A DNA stretch of 64,000 nucleotides from Calditrichota bacterium (GTDB taxonomy: Bacteria > CLD3). Positions 34,085 to 44,489 of this stretch are shown here, in pieces. The stretch is taken from NCBI GenBank assembly GCA_008501735.1, contig QQUF01000035.1, positions 148,468-212,467 of the forward strand. The letters run 5' to 3'. A program made the position numbers and the translations under genes. The notes under the pieces were generated by a model. That model was not told the DNA's origin. It made no database searches and saw nothing but the letters and a program-made list of their open reading frames with translations. Each line of letters opens with the position of its first letter. The first letter of the stretch is position 1.

Positions 34085-35617
34085 TTACTTAATCAAAGTA
34101 ATCTTTAAATTCTGAGTTTTGTTTCCCGCCTTGATTCGCAGAAAATAATTTCCTAAGGCAAGTCTTTCCTCACCATTTTCCCAAAAACTAAATTCTTGAA
34201 TCGGAGACGAAAATCTTCCATTAAATTTCTTCACTTCTTGTCCAAGAACGTTGAAAATCTTTGCTTCAAAATTTGCAAAAAAAACTTCCAATGGAATTTG
34301 AACCTTGAATTTTCCACTTGTAGGGTTTGGAAAAACTAACCAAGAATCAAAGTCTTCGGGACTTGCTTCTAAAAAATTAAAAAGTCTTTCAAAGTCTGCG
34401 ATTCCATAGCCGTAAGTATTGTTTGGCAAGTTTCCACCAAAATCTGTGTTTGCAGTAAAACGAAGCCCGTCAGCGACTCTTTTTGGTGTCAAAGTTTTAT
34501 CTAATTCTAAAAGTAAAGCAATTCCACCGGCAACCAAAGGTGCAGAAAAAGATGTTCCAGATGAAAAAGTAAAAGTTGAATCCGAAAAATTGCTAACTGT
34601 CAAAACTCTCGCTCCCATTGCACAAATGTCAGGTTTAATTCTTCCGTCAGAAGTTGGTCCGTTTGAACTGAAAGAAGTAATTTCACCAAATTCATTAACT
34701 GCACCAACGGAAATAACTTCTTCAACGTCAGCAGGAGTTAAGATTGTTGTTGGAGAATTTCTCCCTTCGTTTCCCGCTCCGACAACGACAACCATTCCTC
34801 TTTCAACGGCAATTTTTGCCGCTTGTGCAACGACAGAAGTTTTGCCGTCAAGTTCATCTTTTCCGTAACCTGTTCCGTCTTCAAAAATGTTGTAACCAAG
34901 AGAACTTGTTACCAAATCTGCTCCAAGACTGTCAGCCCATTCCAAAGCTGCAACCCAATTGTCTTCCTCAATGCGGATTTCTTGGTCGTCAATTTCTGTT
35001 TTTGCCAAAACAAAAGAAGCTTTTGGAGTAACTCCGATTAAGTTTCCAACTGAATTTCCTGCCAAAACAGAAAGCACTCTTGTTCCGTGAGAATCTTGTG
35101 TTGGAGAATCTCCTACTTCATTTTTTGTAATCGAATCATTGTTAATAAAATCTCTTTCAGCGATAACTTTTATTCCTGCAAATGCTTCGTGTTCGAGGTT
35201 AAAACCTGTGTCAATTACTCCAATCAAAATTCCTTCTCCAAAAAACCCTTTCTCGTGGAGTTTGTCAATTGTAATTGTTGTGAGTTGTTTCTCTGAGAGA
35301 CCGTAGTTTGTCGAGTCTGAAACTTGGTTTTTGTGAACTACTTTTTGAGGTGTGATTTTCTTTCTTACAAAAGTTTGGACTTTTTGGATTTTATTGACGA
35401 AAGGTAATTTTTCAATTTTTGGAATTTCGTCTTGGTTTGCTAAAATGCTAAAAGCACTCAAGAATCTGCTTTGAAAGAGAACTTCTAAGTCAAGTTTTTC
35501 AAGTTCAGAGTAATGTGAAATTTCTTGGTAATCTTTTTTTACGAAAATCCAAAACTTTGATTTCTGAGCAAAACCAAGTTGAGTAAGGATAAACAAAAAA
35601 AACAAAACTCTAATCAC
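34085..35617 (-). CDS. secreted subtilisin-like serine protease (S8) with C-terminal sorting domain
   Basis: 510 residues starting at GTG (35615-35617) with AGGAAAAA upstream. Signal peptide, then a propeptide (about 20-90), then the catalytic domain with Asp in GVIDTGFNLEH, His in DSHGTRVLSVLAG and Ser in SGTSFSAPLVAGG, in the subtilase order. The oxyanion Asn is in VVGAGNEGRNS. The last 80 residues (VFPNPTSGKFKVQIP ... IFNVLGQEVKKF) form a sorting domain like those of type IX secretion substrates. It is probably secreted and used for extracellular protein digestion. Confidence 0.92.
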   Translation of the reverse strand: MIRVLFFLFILTQLGFAQKSKFWIFVKKDYQEISHYSELEKLDLEVLFQSRFLSAFSILANQDEIPKIEKLPFVNKIQKVQTFVRKKITPQKVVHKNQVSDSTNYGLSEKQLTTITIDKLHEKGFFGEGILIGVIDTGFNLEHEAFAGIKVIAERDFINNDSITKNEVGDSPTQDSHGTRVLSVLAGNSVGNLIGVTPKASFVLAKTEIDDQEIRIEEDNWVAALEWADSLGADLVTSSLGYNIFEDGTGYGKDELDGKTSVVAQAAKIAVERGMVVVVGAGNEGRNSPTTILTPADVEEVISVGAVNEFGEITSFSSNGPTSDGRIKPDICAMGARVLTVSNFSDSTFTFSSGTSFSAPLVAGGIALLLELDKTLTPKRVADGLRFTANTDFGGNLPNNTYGYGIADFERLFNFLEASPEDFDSWLVFPNPTSGKFKVQIPLEVFFANFEAKIFNVLGQEVKKFNGRFSSPIQEFSFWENGEERLALGNYFLRIKAGNKTQNLKITLIK

Positions 35618-35697
35618 AATTTTTCCTAATTAAATGACTTCTTTCTTGTAGTGAACAAAAATACTTGTTCATTACAAATTTCCCTGTGAATTATTCT

Positions 35698-36372
35698 CTA
35701 CGGGCTTTTTAAGTGATTTTCAAGGTTTGGAAGTTTGACTTCTTCATAAATGACTTTGTTTGTGGAATCAACTTTGAGAGCTTTAATTTCACTCTTTAAT
35801 CGTTGAATTTCTTCCTCTGTCATTTTGTTTTCACGTTCCCGTTGAGTTAAAGTTTCTTTCAATTCTTTTGGTGAGTACCAACTTCCCTCAAAGTTTATGT
35901 AGCCTTTTGATTTGTAAACTTCATCTTCGGTTTGCCACTTCCCATTCTCAAATCTGTAGCCGAGTTTTAATCTTGATTTTTTGTGTTGAGGATTGAGTTT
36001 TATTGCTTTACGGAAAGCATTTTTAGATTCAACAGAAAATGAAGAAGAAAACTTTTCACACCAAATTCCGAAGTTGTACCAGGATTCTGAGGAGCCTTTG
36101 TCAACTTGTGAAAGTTTATTTTCATAAGTTTGTAAAAGCGAGTCGTTTGCAGTTGCTAGAGTATAAACAATTTTTTTTATCGAAGATTTAGGCAAAGACA
36201 TTTTGCCTTTTCGCGTTCCGTTTGCAAACTCAAAAGAAACGTTCTTTTCCGTCTTTTTAAGAATTTTGACATCAAGTTCGTTACCATTATGCAAAATTAT
36301 TTTGTCTGCAAAAACTTGCTGAAAGACTAATGAGTTTATGATTAGTAAAAAAAGAAAAAAAGATTTTCTCAT
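35698..36372 (-). CDS. exported protein of unknown function with repeat-like W-rich motif
   Basis: 224 residues. A signal peptide (1-22) is followed by a small beta domain (DKIILHNGNELDVKILK, about 23-70) and a TPR-like helical segment (SESWYNFGIWCEKF ... AFRKAIKLNPQHKKSR). Then comes GYRFENGKWQTEDEVYKSKG, a motif common in exported Planctomycetes and FCB proteins, and a coiled-coil C-terminus. I do not recognise a named family. It lies 22 nt after the beta-barrel gene and may share its transcript. Confidence 0.6.
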   Translation of the reverse strand: MRKSFFLFLLIINSLVFQQVFADKIILHNGNELDVKILKKTEKNVSFEFANGTRKGKMSLPKSSIKKIVYTLATANDSLLQTYENKLSQVDKGSSESWYNFGIWCEKFSSSFSVESKNAFRKAIKLNPQHKKSRLKLGYRFENGKWQTEDEVYKSKGYINFEGSWYSPKELKETLTQRERENKMTEEEIQRLKSEIKALKVDSTNKVIYEEVKLPNLENHLKSP

Positions 36373-36394
36373 CTAAGACAATCTGAGTCCAATT

Positions 36395-37015
36395 TTATTT
36401 TATGAGTTTTCCAAAATTCACCATCAAGGCAAAATTTGAGTATTCATCGTCAGTTCCAAAAAGCGGTTCTGCAAACTTCACAAAATTGTAACGAATGTTA
36501 AAACCAAAGTATGAAAAATTTGAAGAAAAATAATCAACTCCCAAATTCACAAAACCCGTTGGAGCCATTGCAAAGTTGTTTTTTACTCCATCTTCTGCAT
36601 CGTCACGTGGAAAACTCCAACCTAAAATCCCACCAACTCCAACTCCAAAATGAGGGCGTAAACTTGGATCAAGTGCGTCAAAATGTGGATAGTAACGAGT
36701 TTCTAAAATAACAGGAACCATTAAAATTGTACTTTCATTATTTATTGTTTCACCTGTTACAGTATTTCTTGGAATATCTCCGTCTTCTTGAATTAAGTCC
36801 AAACGACTTGAAAGATTAAACCAAACATTATCAAAAGCTCTCTTGCCCCAAGTTCCTCCGAACCCAAGTCCGATTGTTGAGACTTGAAAGTTGAATCCTC
36901 GATTTTCATTTAAAGAAGAAAGTGGAGTAGTGTAAATCGGAGAATGTTGTGCTTTAAGCGAACCAAAACTTAAAAAAGCTAAGACGATTGCAGAAAAAAT
37001 TGTAAGTAATCGCAT
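36395..37015 (-). CDS. outer-membrane beta-barrel protein
   Basis: 206 residues. Signal peptide (1-22), then alternating polar/hydrophobic strands with aromatic girdles (GFNFQVSTIGLGFGGTWG; ILETRYYPHFDALDP; FGFNIRYNFVKFAEP) and a C-terminal strand ending in NFALMVNFGKLIK. This is typical of small eight-stranded OmpX/OmpW-like barrels. No specific family or cargo is evident. It is the first gene of a minus-strand pair, divergent from carbonic anhydrase across 281 nt. Confidence 0.65.
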   Translation of the reverse strand: MRLLTIFSAIVLAFLSFGSLKAQHSPIYTTPLSSLNENRGFNFQVSTIGLGFGGTWGKRAFDNVWFNLSSRLDLIQEDGDIPRNTVTGETINNESTILMVPVILETRYYPHFDALDPSLRPHFGVGVGGILGWSFPRDDAEDGVKNNFAMAPTGFVNLGVDYFSSNFSYFGFNIRYNFVKFAEPLFGTDDEYSNFALMVNFGKLIK

Positions 37016-37221
37016 TGATTTATCCTTGAAAATTAAGTTCTAAGTTAGAAATTAAAACTAACGTTTCTAAAAAGAAATTCCAATAGTGAATTTATGGCTA
37101 AATAGAGTAGAGTAATCGAAAACCGAATTCATTTGCAAGTTAGTATTTTTCTAAATAAATTCTTTTTCCATTGGTGAAATTCTATTTTAATTAAAATAAA
37201 CAGGTAGGAAATTGAGTCCAA

Positions 37222-37249
37222 TTGTTTTTCGTGAAAAAGACTTTATACT
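37222..37249 (+). promoter_or_regulatory. possible sigma70-like promoter of the carbonic anhydrase gene
   Basis: TTGTTT and TATACT are 16 nt apart, 48 nt before the start codon. They match the -35 and -10 consensus at 4/6 and 5/6 positions; FCB bacteria can use different elements, so the call is weak. The rest of the 37016-37296 gap shows nothing clear. Confidence 0.35.
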
Positions 37250-37296
37250 TCCTTTAGAACTCTAGTAAAAATTAAACAAAAAAGCAAAGTTAAGAA

Positions 37297-37926
37297 ATGC
37301 GAAAATTAAAACATCTTTTTGAACGAAACAAAAACTGGTCTGAAAAAATCAAAGAATCTGACCCTGAATTTTTCTTTAATCTTTCCAAACAGCAATCACC
37401 TAAATACTTATGGATTGGTTGTGCAGATAGCCGAGTTCCTGCAAATCAAATTGTTGACCTTATGCCTGGCGAAGTTTTTGTTCACCGAAATATTGCAAAC
37501 CTTGTTGTTCACACAGACTTGAATTCTCTCTCAGTAATTCAGTACGCTGTTGAAGTTCTAAAAGTAAAACACATAATTGTTTGTGGACATTACGGTTGCG
37601 GTGGAGTTCAAGCTGCAATGCAAAATAATGCTTTGGGATTGATTGACAATTGGTTAAGGCACATTAGAGATACTTACAGAAATTACCAAGGTGAAATTGA
37701 TAGAGTCGAAGATGAAAAAGGAAAATTGAATTTACTTTGTGAAAAAAATGTCATTGAGCAAGTTGCAAATTTAAGTCACTCAACAACTGTCCAAAATGCT
37801 TGGAAAAATGGACAAGAACTCGCAATTCACGGCTGGATTTACAGCATTCAAAATGGAATTCTCAAAGACCTAAATGTTTGTACAACAGGTTTAGACGAAA
37901 TTTCACAGACTTATCGGGTTAAGTAA
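37297..37926 (+). CDS. can: beta-class carbonic anhydrase
   Basis: 209 residues. The zinc ligands are Cys42, His98 and Cys101 (in GCADSRVPANQI and VCGHYGCGGVQAAM), with the Asp44-Arg46 dyad of beta carbonic anhydrases intact. The enzyme interconverts CO2 and bicarbonate in the cytoplasm. It may supply bicarbonate or CO2 to carboxylating enzymes, including the ferredoxin-dependent 2-oxoacid oxidoreductase encoded in the window. It is transcribed away from the beta-barrel gene and followed after 46 nt by a small lipoprotein gene. Confidence 0.95.
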   Translation: MRKLKHLFERNKNWSEKIKESDPEFFFNLSKQQSPKYLWIGCADSRVPANQIVDLMPGEVFVHRNIANLVVHTDLNSLSVIQYAVEVLKVKHIIVCGHYGCGGVQAAMQNNALGLIDNWLRHIRDTYRNYQGEIDRVEDEKGKLNLLCEKNVIEQVANLSHSTTVQNAWKNGQELAIHGWIYSIQNGILKDLNVCTTGLDEISQTYRVK

Positions 37927-37972
37927 GCCTGATTTTATTTAAATTTATTCCAACTTTTACAAAGGGGTAGAA

Positions 37973-38476
37973 ATGAAATTTTTATTGATTTTTTTGACAA
38001 CTACAATATTTTTTTCGTGTAGCAACGAAACACGTACAAGCACTTTAACTCCTATCAATTGGAAAAAAAGAAGCATTGAGTTAAATAATTTAGAAAACCT
38101 ATTTTTAGGAAGTTCCTATTTATCCGTTTATTCCGAAATTTATAGCCAATCAGACCAAAGAGTTCACGGTTTGACTGTAACAGTAAGTATGAAAAATATA
38201 AGCTCTGTAGATTCCACCTTCATTTTGAAAGCTGATTATTTTAACACTGAAGGACATTTGATAAGAACATATTTTGATAAACCTATTTTCCTTAAACCAT
38301 TAGAAACCATTGAAATTGTGATTAGTGAAAAAGATAAAGAAGGTGGTACTGGCGGAAATTTTATTTTTGAGTGGGCAAGTAAAAATGTAAAATCTGAACC
38401 TCTTTTTGAGGGAGTTATGATTTCAACTTCTGGACAACAAGGTTTGTCATTCACGACTCAAGGAATCAAAAGGTAA
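37973..38476 (+). CDS. DUF3124 lipoprotein
   Basis: 167 residues with a lipoprotein signal peptide and lipobox at FFSC (Cys16). The mature part has the DUF3124 pattern: SYLSVYSEIYSQSDQRVHGL, VSMKNISSVDSTF, DYFNTEGHLIRTYFD, GGTGGNFIFEWAS and the C-terminal ISTSGQQGLSFTTQG. The family is envelope-bound and of unknown function. GGGG lies 5 nt before the ATG. Confidence 0.8.
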   Translation: MKFLLIFLTTTIFFSCSNETRTSTLTPINWKKRSIELNNLENLFLGSSYLSVYSEIYSQSDQRVHGLTVTVSMKNISSVDSTFILKADYFNTEGHLIRTYFDKPIFLKPLETIEIVISEKDKEGGTGGNFIFEWASKNVKSEPLFEGVMISTSGQQGLSFTTQGIKR

Positions 38477-38644
38477 AAAAGTAAATTCATTATTGCCTGT
38501 TTTTAGCGGAACGATTTTGGGATTCGTGTTGAATTTGGTGTGAAACTGAAATTGTCTCTTGGTGAACATTTTCCATTTTCGTGCCATTCTACTCGTACTT
38601 AGATTTCTAAATAATGTAACAACTGTTAAATTTTAAAACTTCAC

Positions 38645-39544
38645 TCACTTAAGCAAAAACCTTAGTGGAATATTTACACGTTTTCGCCAAGCTCTTTCGG
38701 AGTGTTCGTGTCCTTCGAACTTCTTTGTAATCCAATTTTTATCTCTTTCAAAACCTGCACTTTCCATTAATTCGTCGGCTTTGAGTTGGTAAGGTTCGTA
38801 CTTTGCGTCAAGAGTTTCTGTTCCGTAGTCAAAATAAATTTTGTGCGTTTGTGGGTTTGGAAGGTGATTTTTTGCGTAATCCAAAACTAATCCGTCCCAA
38901 ACAACCCAATGAGTCGAAATACAAGCAGCTCCTCCAAAAACTTCTGGGAATTCACAAACTGCGTAAAGTGAGATTAATCCGCCCATACTCGAACCAATTA
39001 CAAAAGTATTTTCTCGGTTAGACAAAGTCTTAAAGTTTGAGTCAACAAAAGGCTTGAGTTCTTCAACGATGAATTTCAAGTAAGAATCTGCAATCCATTC
39101 AGAACCGTATTTTTTCATAAATTCTTCTTTTTTAGATTGGTTCAATTCTTCAATCGGTTTTTGTGGCATATATTCAGGATAGCGTTTGGGACTGTTCCAA
39201 ATTCCAACAATGATTGCTTCAAGATTTTCTTTTTCGCTTAGCTCAGTCATTGTTTCGTCAATTCCCCAATCAACTCCAATGTAAGATTTTTCAGGGTCAA
39301 AAAGGTTCTGTCCGTCGTGCATAAAAATTACTGGAAATCTTTTGTAAGAATCTTCAGAGTAACTCTGTGGAAGCCAAATGTCAACGTGGCGACTTTCCAC
39401 AAATTTTGATTCAAAATTCAAAAACCGCTTTACAGTTCCCGTTACATTTATATTTTCGGTTTCAGGTGATTTTCTATTCATAAAATTGTATGAAAGAATT
39501 ACGAGTAAAACTAATGTTAGAGTGATTAAAAGTTTTGAGTTCAT
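38645..39544 (-). CDS. alpha/beta-hydrolase, Fes/YieL-type putative esterase
   Basis: 299 residues from the ATG at 39542-39544. A single N-terminal hydrophobic segment (signal or anchor, about 3-20) precedes an esterase-D-type domain. Markers are VIFMHDGQNLFDP, the nucleophile elbow VIGSSMGGLISLY (GxSxG) and a C-terminal His in GHEHSERAWRKR. The family includes enterochelin esterase and acyl-carbohydrate esterases. Substrate unknown; probably periplasmic or outer-membrane associated. The leader holds a GTCGCC/GGCGAC inverted repeat at 39565-39597. Confidence 0.8.
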   Translation of the reverse strand: MNSKLLITLTLVLLVILSYNFMNRKSPETENINVTGTVKRFLNFESKFVESRHVDIWLPQSYSEDSYKRFPVIFMHDGQNLFDPEKSYIGVDWGIDETMTELSEKENLEAIIVGIWNSPKRYPEYMPQKPIEELNQSKKEEFMKKYGSEWIADSYLKFIVEELKPFVDSNFKTLSNRENTFVIGSSMGGLISLYAVCEFPEVFGGAACISTHWVVWDGLVLDYAKNHLPNPQTHKIYFDYGTETLDAKYEPYQLKADELMESAGFERDKNWITKKFEGHEHSERAWRKRVNIPLRFLLK

Positions 39545-39877
39545 TTTTTTAGGACTTAAATAACGTCGCCCCAAAAAGGGAAAATTCTTGAGGCGACAAA
39601 ATGAGGGTAAAAATTACAAGTCCAATTTACGGACAAAAGTTTTATCTGTTTCGCTTTTCAGAATTCTGTACAAAAAAACACTCCAGTAGAAATTAATCTA
39701 CTGGAGCATTATAAAAGGAGTGACTTTGGCAAAATTAATCACCAAAGTCTTATGAGAAAGAATTTAAAAGTCCAAGTGGACATTACAAGTGGACATTATT
39801 TTCACTTTTTGTAAGGCGAGAATGTAAGTAATTTACTTTCAGTACCACAACAAAAAAATACAAAAAATTAATGTTTT
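39545..39877. other. intergenic region with several hairpins and a short tandem repeat
   Basis: No open frame stands out. Visible structure: GTCGCC/GGCGAC at 39565-39597, the gyrB-side terminator at 39672-39706, GACTTTGG/CCAAAGTC at 39722-39749, and a 13-nt direct repeat AAGTGGACATTA(C/T) at 39774-39799. Confidence 0.5.
39672..39706 (-). terminator. terminator for the dnaN-recF-dciA-gyrB operon
   Basis: On the minus strand, CTCCAGTAGA-N6-TCTACTGGAG forms a perfect 10-bp stem, followed by TGTTTTTTTG. It lies about 170 nt past the gyrB stop and is the only strong hairpin with a T-run in the right direction. Confidence 0.7.
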
Positions 39878-41860
<1,983 letters not shown>

Positions 41861-42169
41861 TTAACAGAAAACTATTTTATTAATGATTTTTTTATTTGCT
41901 CTTTTATTCACTTTTTCTACGATTTCGTCAGAAAGATAGAAAAGTTGATTTCGCCAAACCGAGTGAGGAACTTTTAGGTAAAGAACATTTTGCCTAACTT
42001 CAATTGGTTTTGAATGGTCTGCAATTTCTTTACCAACAACTTCTTCCCAATCACTCAGAACTTGGAATTCAAAAATTCTATCTGTAGTTCCAAGAGATTT
42101 AAACAAAGCTTTTAAGCCATCTTCAAGGTTTGTTACTTTATTGATTCTTTTTTTATAATTTTTTTTCAA
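41861..42169 (-). CDS. dciA: DUF721/DciA-like protein
   Basis: 102 residues. DWEEVVGKEIADHSKPIEVRQNVLYLKVPHSVWRNQL (residues about 41-77 in segments) is the DUF721 core. DciA is the widespread loader of the replicative helicase DnaB in bacteria lacking DnaC or DnaI. The position between recF and gyrB is the typical DUF721 location. The start is a TTG at 42167-42169 with a weak ribosome binding site; no better start is visible. Confidence 0.8.
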   Translation of the reverse strand: MKKNYKKRINKVTNLEDGLKALFKSLGTTDRIFEFQVLSDWEEVVGKEIADHSKPIEVRQNVLYLKVPHSVWRNQLFYLSDEIVEKVNKRANKKIINKIVFC

Positions 42170-42227
42170 TTTTTACTTCGTTCTTAAGGTTATGAACTAA
42201 AGTTCAAAATCCTAATCATTGTTTAAT

Positions 42228-43292
42228 TTAAATTCTGAAAATTCTTTTTTCAGTTTCCAAGTTCTCAAATTCGTGAGTCGTTGTTACAAAAATCTGTGTT
42301 TTATCACCAACAAGTTTGAAAAACTCTCCGATTCTACTTGAGTCAAGTTCAGAAAAAACATCATCAAAAATTGCAATCGGTGATTCAAGCATTTCATTTT
42401 TTAAAAAATTAATTTCAGAAAGTTTAAGTGCCAAAATCAAAGTTTTGTGCTGACCTTGTGAGGCAAAACCTCTTGCAGCGTAACCACTCAACTTAAAACT
42501 TACGTCATCTCGGTGAATCCCGAAAACTGACGACTTTCGTGCTTTTTCAATTCTTCTTTTTCTTACAAGTTCATTGTAAATATCTTGCTGAGTTTCTGTA
42601 AATTCCAACGAGCTTTCGTAAGAAACGGTAATTTCTTCTTTACCTCCTGAAAGTTTGTTGTAAAAATCAGAAAGTTCAGTAGAAATTTTTTTCAAAAAAT
42701 CTTTTCTTCGTCTAATAATTTCAAAACAATAAGACGATAATTCTTCATCCCAAGGGTCTAAGAAATCATCAATTTTTTTCGGCTCAAATTCTGAAAGAAG
42801 TTTATTTTTCTGCTTAATTATTTTGTTGTAACGAATCAAACTGTCAAGGTAAATCTTACTCGTCTGAGAAATTACAACGTCAATAAATTTTCTTCTGCCA
42901 GAAGGAGAACCATTTGAAATCTGAATATCATCAGGCGTTAAGCACACGCAAGGATGACTGCCAATAAACTCTGAAAACCTATTTACAACCTTGTGGTTTT
43001 GCGAAATCTTTTTGCCTTCACCTTTTTTGTAAATCAAAATTACTTCGCTGTTTCCACCTTCTTCAAAACCAAAATTTCCAGTAACATTAAAATGGTTTTT
43101 GTCTTTTTGAAGAACAAATTCTTCACTTGAAGTTCGGAAACTTTTCAAAAAACAAAGGTAGTAAATCGCTTCCGCAAGGTTTGTTTTGCCGATTCCATTT
43201 TGTCCAACAAAAATGTTTACACTTGGCGAAAACTCAAATCCAACGTCGCTTTGGTTTCTAAAGTTCGTAAGTCTGATTGACTTCAAAAACAT
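42228..43292 (-). CDS. recF: DNA replication and repair protein RecF
   Basis: 354 residues. SMC-like ATPase with Walker A VGQNGIGKTNLAEA (about 30-43), signature motif KLSGYAARGFASQGQHKTL and Walker B IAIFDDVFSELD near the C-terminus, all in order. RecF helps load RecA at gaps with RecO and RecR (recR is at 12396). It starts 2 nt after the dnaN stop, as is typical. Confidence 0.96.
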   Translation of the reverse strand: MFLKSIRLTNFRNQSDVGFEFSPSVNIFVGQNGIGKTNLAEAIYYLCFLKSFRTSSEEFVLQKDKNHFNVTGNFGFEEGGNSEVILIYKKGEGKKISQNHKVVNRFSEFIGSHPCVCLTPDDIQISNGSPSGRRKFIDVVISQTSKIYLDSLIRYNKIIKQKNKLLSEFEPKKIDDFLDPWDEELSSYCFEIIRRRKDFLKKISTELSDFYNKLSGGKEEITVSYESSLEFTETQQDIYNELVRKRRIEKARKSSVFGIHRDDVSFKLSGYAARGFASQGQHKTLILALKLSEINFLKNEMLESPIAIFDDVFSELDSSRIGEFFKLVGDKTQIFVTTTHEFENLETEKRIFRI

Positions 43293-43294
43293 TG

Positions 43295-44410
43295 TTAATC
43301 AGAACTAATTCTGATTGGCATTGCAATCATCAAAAATTTATCTTTTGCTTCGTCGTTATTTTCTGGCTCCAAAAGGACTGCTCCTGTTGGGTGTTTCAAA
43401 TTTAAAGTAACGTTCAAAGTGTCGATTCTTTTCAAAGTATCGAGGAGTAGAGTGGCGTTAAAGCCGATTTCCATTTCTTCATTTGTGTAATTACAATCAA
43501 TTGTTTCTTGTCCGTAACTTCCCATTTGTGCATCTTCTGTAATAACTTGAAGAGTATTTTCAGTCAAATCCATTCGGACTTGGTGAGTCTCAGAATTTGA
43601 AAGAATCAAAATTCTTCTTAAACTTGAAGCTAATTCGGTAACATTTACTGTGAGTTTTTTATCATTATCATTCGGAATTACTCGCTTGTAATCTGGATAC
43701 TGTTCTTCGATAATTCTCGAATAAAGTTCACTGTTTTCCGATTTCCAAATCAAGTGATGTTTTGCGATGTAAAACTCTGAACTTTCTGAAATTTCCATTG
43801 TTCTAAGAATTGCCGTTAAAGCTTTCAAAGGAAGAATTACAGATTTTTCACCTGCGAACTTTGCATCTTTTGCGAGATATTTTGAAAGCTTTGTTCCGTC
43901 AGTTGCAACAAAATTTACACCTTCTGGAGAAACTTCTACGAAAACACCTCTAAGAGCGTGTCTCAAAGTATCAGTTGAAACAGCAAACGAAACTTTGTCA
44001 ACTGCTTTCTTGAAAGTTTCAGGCTCAATTTCTAATCTAACTTCATTTTCAACTTCAGGATTCAAAGGAAAGTTTTCTGCACCTTCGCCTGAAATTTGGA
44101 ATTTTCCGTGCTTGGTCTCAAGTGAGATTCTGACACCTGTTGCATTAAAGGTGATAACTTCGTCGTTAATTTCTCTTAAGAAGCTACTCAAAATTTTTGC
44201 TGGAACAGTCATCGCACCACTTTCAACACCATCAACTTCTAAATTGAAAGTTTGAAAGATTTCAGTGTCAGTTGCTGTTAACTTGAGCATATTTCCTTCA
44301 AGAACAAAAAGAATGTTATTCAAAATTTCGAGTGTTGTCTTAGAAGGGACAACGCTACTAAGTGATTGAACAACCTTTACCAACTCGGAAGTTCTGACAA
44401 TAAAACGCAT
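43295..44410 (-). CDS. dnaN: DNA polymerase III beta subunit (sliding clamp)
   Basis: 371 residues, three clamp domains. Signatures include MRFIVRTSELVKVVQSLSSV at the start, the middle LRHALRGVFVEVSPEGVNFVATDG and the C-terminal MPIRISSD, matching the classical 'MP(M/V)R' end. It tethers the replicative polymerase to DNA. The operon dnaN-recF-dciA-gyrB has conserved order, but dnaA does not precede it; instead a tetraheme cytochrome gene lies 79 nt upstream. Confidence 0.97.
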   Translation of the reverse strand: MRFIVRTSELVKVVQSLSSVVPSKTTLEILNNILFVLEGNMLKLTATDTEIFQTFNLEVDGVESGAMTVPAKILSSFLREINDEVITFNATGVRISLETKHGKFQISGEGAENFPLNPEVENEVRLEIEPETFKKAVDKVSFAVSTDTLRHALRGVFVEVSPEGVNFVATDGTKLSKYLAKDAKFAGEKSVILPLKALTAILRTMEISESSEFYIAKHHLIWKSENSELYSRIIEEQYPDYKRVIPNDNDKKLTVNVTELASSLRRILILSNSETHQVRMDLTENTLQVITEDAQMGSYGQETIDCNYTNEEMEIGFNATLLLDTLKRIDTLNVTLNLKHPTGAVLLEPENNDEAKDKFLMIAMPIRISSD

Positions 44411-44434
44411 TAAACTTTACTCCTAAAAATTAAA

Positions 44435-44456
44435 GAGACGCTACTTTGAGCGTCTC
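44435..44456 (-). terminator. hairpin between the cytochrome gene and dnaN
   Basis: GAGACGCT and AGCGTCTC pair perfectly over 8 bp with a 6-nt loop, 33 nt past the cytochrome stop codon. On the minus strand the hairpin is followed by TTTAATTTTT, fitting a terminator. Confidence 0.6.
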
Positions 44457-44489
44457 CGATTTACACTAAATTTTTGACTTTTCTGTTTT

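Noticed and set aside
34419..35296. Several plus-strand open frames opposite the subtilase gene
   Set aside because: They are antisense shadows; the minus-strand frame has the complete catalytic triad and domain order.
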